DNA of 8,853 bases from Sphingobium sp. Lineage in GTDB: Bacteria > Pseudomonadota > Alphaproteobacteria > Sphingomonadales > Sphingomonadaceae. Position 1 is the first letter of the stretch; each line of letters starts with the position of its first letter. Shown here one piece after another: positions 7,074-8,853 of this stretch. The translations under genes and the position numbers were made by a program. The DNA is taken from assembly GCA_030148625.1 (NCBI GenBank), contig JASBTC010000365.1, positions 1-8,853 on the forward strand, read 5' to 3'. The notes under the pieces were generated by a model that worked only from the letters and a program-made list of their open reading frames with translations, made no database searches and had not been told where the DNA came from.

Positions 7074-8248
7074 CGCCGGATTTCGAGCCGGCGCGGAAAG
7101 TCGCAAAGGCATTCGGCGCCCGTTTCCGTCACGACGAAGGGCTCGGTCATCACCATGCTCTGCGCGTCGAGCCAGACCGCCGGCATCAGATGCAGGGTCA
7201 TGCCCGCTTGCATCACCGTCTCGTCGCCGGGACGAATGCTCACCGTCTGTTCGCCGAAGGTCGGCGGATAGGCGATTCCGATCGAATAGCCGCAGCGCGC
7301 CGATTTGCTGATGCCGTGACGGCCCGCCGCCGCCTGCCATACGCGCTCGATCTCGGCGGCGGTCACGCCCGGCCGGATGAACGCCAGCGCCGCGGCGATG
7401 CCGTCGGACAAGGCCGCTTCGATCCGTCGGAGCAGCGCTGGCGGTTCGCCGAGATAGAGCGAGCGGCCGAGCGGCGTGTGATATCGGTGGCGCGACGCGA
7501 CCAGTTCCAGATTGACCTGCGCGCCGTCCCGATAGGGCTGATCGGTCCAGGACAGATGCGGGGTGTGGACGCGGTCGCCCGACGGGATCAGCGGCGGGCT
7601 GCTCGCATAGTTTCCGCCATAGTCGGCAGTCCCGCCGATCAGAGCATGATAGATGATGGCGGCCGCGTCGCATTCGCGAACCCCGGGGCGGATCGCGTCG
7701 AATGCGGCCGTCATCGCGCCTTCGACGATCCGGGCCGCCTGGCGCATATAGGCGATCTCCGTGGGCGACTTGACCACGCGTATCCAGTTGACGAGCAGGC
7801 TGGCGTCCACCAGCTGCCCGGCATCGAACGCGCCGGCGAGCACCAGCCAGGCCCTGGCGCCGAGATAATAGCTGCCAAGCTCGACGCCGATCCTGTCCTG
7901 ACCCCAGCCGCGACGGCGGATCTCCTCGACGACCAGATCCATCGGATGGACGTCCGCCGCCTGCACATAGGCGTCGCCATAGGGAATGATGGCGTCGGAC
8001 GGCAGGTTGGTCGTGATCGCGGCACCCGCTGCATCCATGGCGCGTCCGATCCACAACGGGCCGGCCTCGCGATGCAGCAGGACGACTTGCGGCACGTAGA
8101 AGGACCAGGCGTCATAGCCGGTCAGATAATAGAGATTGCACGGATCGGAGAGGATCAGCAGGTCGATGTCGCGCCGTTCCATCTCGGCGCGCACGGCATT
8201 CAGACGGCGGACATGGTCGGCGTCGTCGAAATGGGCGCTCTGGGTCAT
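7070..8248 (-). CDS. M24-fold hydrolase resembling ectoine hydrolase DoeA, metal ligands replaced
   Basis: This complete protein of 392 residues has the creatinase-type N-terminal domain (about 12-150; LSDPCNLYYLTGYDAWSFYV) and an M24 pita-bread domain (about 165-385). Segments HPMDLV (101-106), NLELVASRHRYHTP (246-259), CGYSIGIAYPPTFGE (319-333) and CLCDFPRRL (380-388) recall DoeA/EutD ectoine hydrolases and related creatinase-like proteins. By motif alignment, four of the five canonical M24 metal ligands are changed: E248 stands for the first Asp, P259 for the second, Y321 for the His and M355 for the first Glu; only E369 is kept. That matches metal-free M24 enzymes, which open amide or ureido bonds rather than cleave ordinary peptides. 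There is no signal peptide, so it is cytoplasmic. The substrate may be ectoine or another cyclic amide, but no deacetylase DoeB or other ectoine gene is visible. The start (ATGA overlap with the transporter stop) has GAGG nine bases upstream. Confidence 0.85.
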   Translation of the reverse strand: MTQSAHFDDADHVRRLNAVRAEMERRDIDLLILSDPCNLYYLTGYDAWSFYVPQVVLLHREAGPLWIGRAMDAAGAAITTNLPSDAIIPYGDAYVQAADVHPMDLVVEEIRRRGWGQDRIGVELGSYYLGARAWLVLAGAFDAGQLVDASLLVNWIRVVKSPTEIAYMRQAARIVEGAMTAAFDAIRPGVRECDAAAIIYHALIGGTADYGGNYASSPPLIPSGDRVHTPHLSWTDQPYRDGAQVNLELVASRHRYHTPLGRSLYLGEPPALLRRIEAALSDGIAAALAFIRPGVTAAEIERVWQAAAGRHGISKSARCGYSIGIAYPPTFGEQTVSIRPGDETVMQAGMTLHLMPAVWLDAQSMVMTEPFVVTETGAECLCDFPRRLEIRR

Positions 8249-8853
8249 TTGGCGTCGCCTCGTGCTGAAATCATGTGGAGAAGCTTGGATCGTGCCAGCC
8301 AGGCGATCGCCGTCGCGCAGAGCAAAGCGGCGCACAGGCCGCCAAGCGCGGTGACGGGCGCCATGTGCACCGCCGCGGCGCCGATCAGGCCGGACGCGTA
8401 GCTGCCCGCGCCGATCGACAGATACCAGACGCCGATGACGAAGCTGGCGAGATGCGCCGGTGCCAGCCGGCTCGCCAGCGCGATCTGCGGCGGCCAGATG
8501 AAGACATCGGCCAGGCCGAACAGGATGTAACCGATGACGAACCACGACATGGCGATCCTGCCCGCGCCCGCATCGGCCGCCCCGGTCGCGAAGATCGCAT
8601 AGCCGCCCGACAACAAAGCGAGCCCGATGACGAGGCTGGTGCAGACGTCGAGACGGCCATGGCCGGCATCGGCCCGCCGCTCGATCCACCGCGCGACCAG
8701 CGGTGCGGCGAGGATGAACATGCCGGTGCTGATACTCAGAAACCAGGTTGCCGGGACCATGAAGGCGCCGATCTCGCGATCGACCGATTGCCTGATCAGC
8801 ACGCTCAGAAAACCGCCCTTCTGGTAGAAGGCCGCAGCATAGGCCACGGTGAA
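8245..8853 (-). CDS. POT/PTR2-type MFS peptide transporter, C-terminal 202 residues (5' end outside window)
   Basis: The frame is open to the last base of the window and ends at TGA 8247-8245. A GTG at 8847 is only an internal valine, since the protein must continue off the edge. Visible residues hold the end of one membrane helix (AFYQKGG at 8-14) and about five more helices at roughly 33-55, 67-91, 99-123, 133-157 and 164-184, which is the C-terminal half of a 12-helix MFS protein. AFYQKGG, PATWFLSI (34-41) and the GVWYLSIGAGSYASG region (138-152) resemble POT proton-coupled di- and tripeptide transporters. Where many POT proteins have an EQ pair in helix 7, this one appears to read YQ (Y10-Q11), which may alter proton coupling or specificity. 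It is the first visible gene of the hydrolase unit and fits as its inner-membrane importer. MFS is near certain; the POT subfamily is likely. Confidence 0.82.
   Translation of the reverse strand, partial: FTVAYAAAFYQKGGFLSVLIRQSVDREIGAFMVPATWFLSISTGMFILAAPLVARWIERRADAGHGRLDVCTSLVIGLALLSGGYAIFATGAADAGAGRIAMSWFVIGYILFGLADVFIWPPQIALASRLAPAHLASFVIGVWYLSIGAGSYASGLIGAAAVHMAPVTALGGLCAALLCATAIAWLARSKLLHMISARGDAK
8258..8261 (-). promoter_or_regulatory. Ribosome binding site of the M24 hydrolase gene, inside the transporter coding end
   Basis: GAGG on the - strand lies nine bases before the ATG at 8248 and within the last codons of the transporter gene. It supports the start at 8248 rather than the longer frame that stays open to 8689. 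Confidence 0.5.

Noticed and set aside
7074..8054. Long - strand frame continuing upstream of the S9 peptidase (total 1044 codons from 8054)
   Set aside because: The extension overlaps the M24 coding sequence in another frame and reads as arginine-rich, low-complexity protein. The leader peptide begins exactly at 7073 with an ATGA overlap.
6980..8401. 473-codon + strand open frame opposite the M24 gene (and similar ones at 4272-5555 and 6348-7271)
   Set aside because: Composition dominated by Arg, Ala and Gly, with no domain and no ribosome binding site. Each lies fully across strong - strand genes.
8249..8689. Upstream extension of the M24 frame over the transporter gene
   Set aside because: The translation is an arginine-rich shadow of the membrane protein. 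Family similarity begins at the ATG at 8248, which also has a ribosome binding site.
1..8853. Mobile element, CRISPR array, tRNA or rRNA
   Set aside because: No transposase or integrase motifs, regularly spaced repeats, or RNA gene signatures were found on reading through. The few inverted repeats are short and not at element-like boundaries.

Overview
The window is high-GC throughout, with genes packed head to tail. The proteins read most like alphaproteobacterial, probably sphingomonad, homologues; this taxonomic call rests on protein flavour and composition, not on a marker gene. Nothing seen points to a plasmid, phage or insertion sequence. No tRNA, rRNA or CRISPR array was recognised.

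Left part, + strand (1-2246). The window opens inside a secreted phosphocholine-specific phospholipase C, whose N-terminus lies off the left edge. A 305-base intergenic stretch follows. It holds a 17-bp near-perfect hairpin and, further on, a pair of 12-base direct repeats flanking a G/C-rich imperfect hairpin. Then comes a small single-domain cupin of the DHCW type. The cupin ends 33 bases before the convergent - strand gene, with two short hairpins between them.

Right part, - strand (2280-8853, continuing off the right edge). Five genes form what looks like one transcription unit, read from right to left: a POT-family (MFS) peptide transporter, entering truncated; an M24-fold hydrolase resembling ectoine hydrolase DoeA, with the usual metal ligands replaced; an S9 prolyl-oligopeptidase/DPP IV-like serine peptidase with a signal peptide; an amidohydrolase of the Xaa-Pro dipeptidase/imidazolonepropionase type with a signal peptide; and a DUF2817 (M14-like) zinc hydrolase. 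Three of the four junctions are 4-base ATGA overlaps (stop of one gene inside the start of the next). The fourth has a 40-base gap with a good ribosome binding site.

How they may work together (inference): the two enzymes with signal peptides would act in the periplasm, the POT transporter would carry small peptides or peptide-like products across the inner membrane, and the two enzymes without signal peptides would finish the breakdown in the cytoplasm. A transporter fused by translational coupling to four different amide/peptide hydrolases, one of them a metal-less M24 protein, is the most interesting thing here. It suggests a dedicated pathway for an unusual peptide or cyclic amide, substrate unknown.
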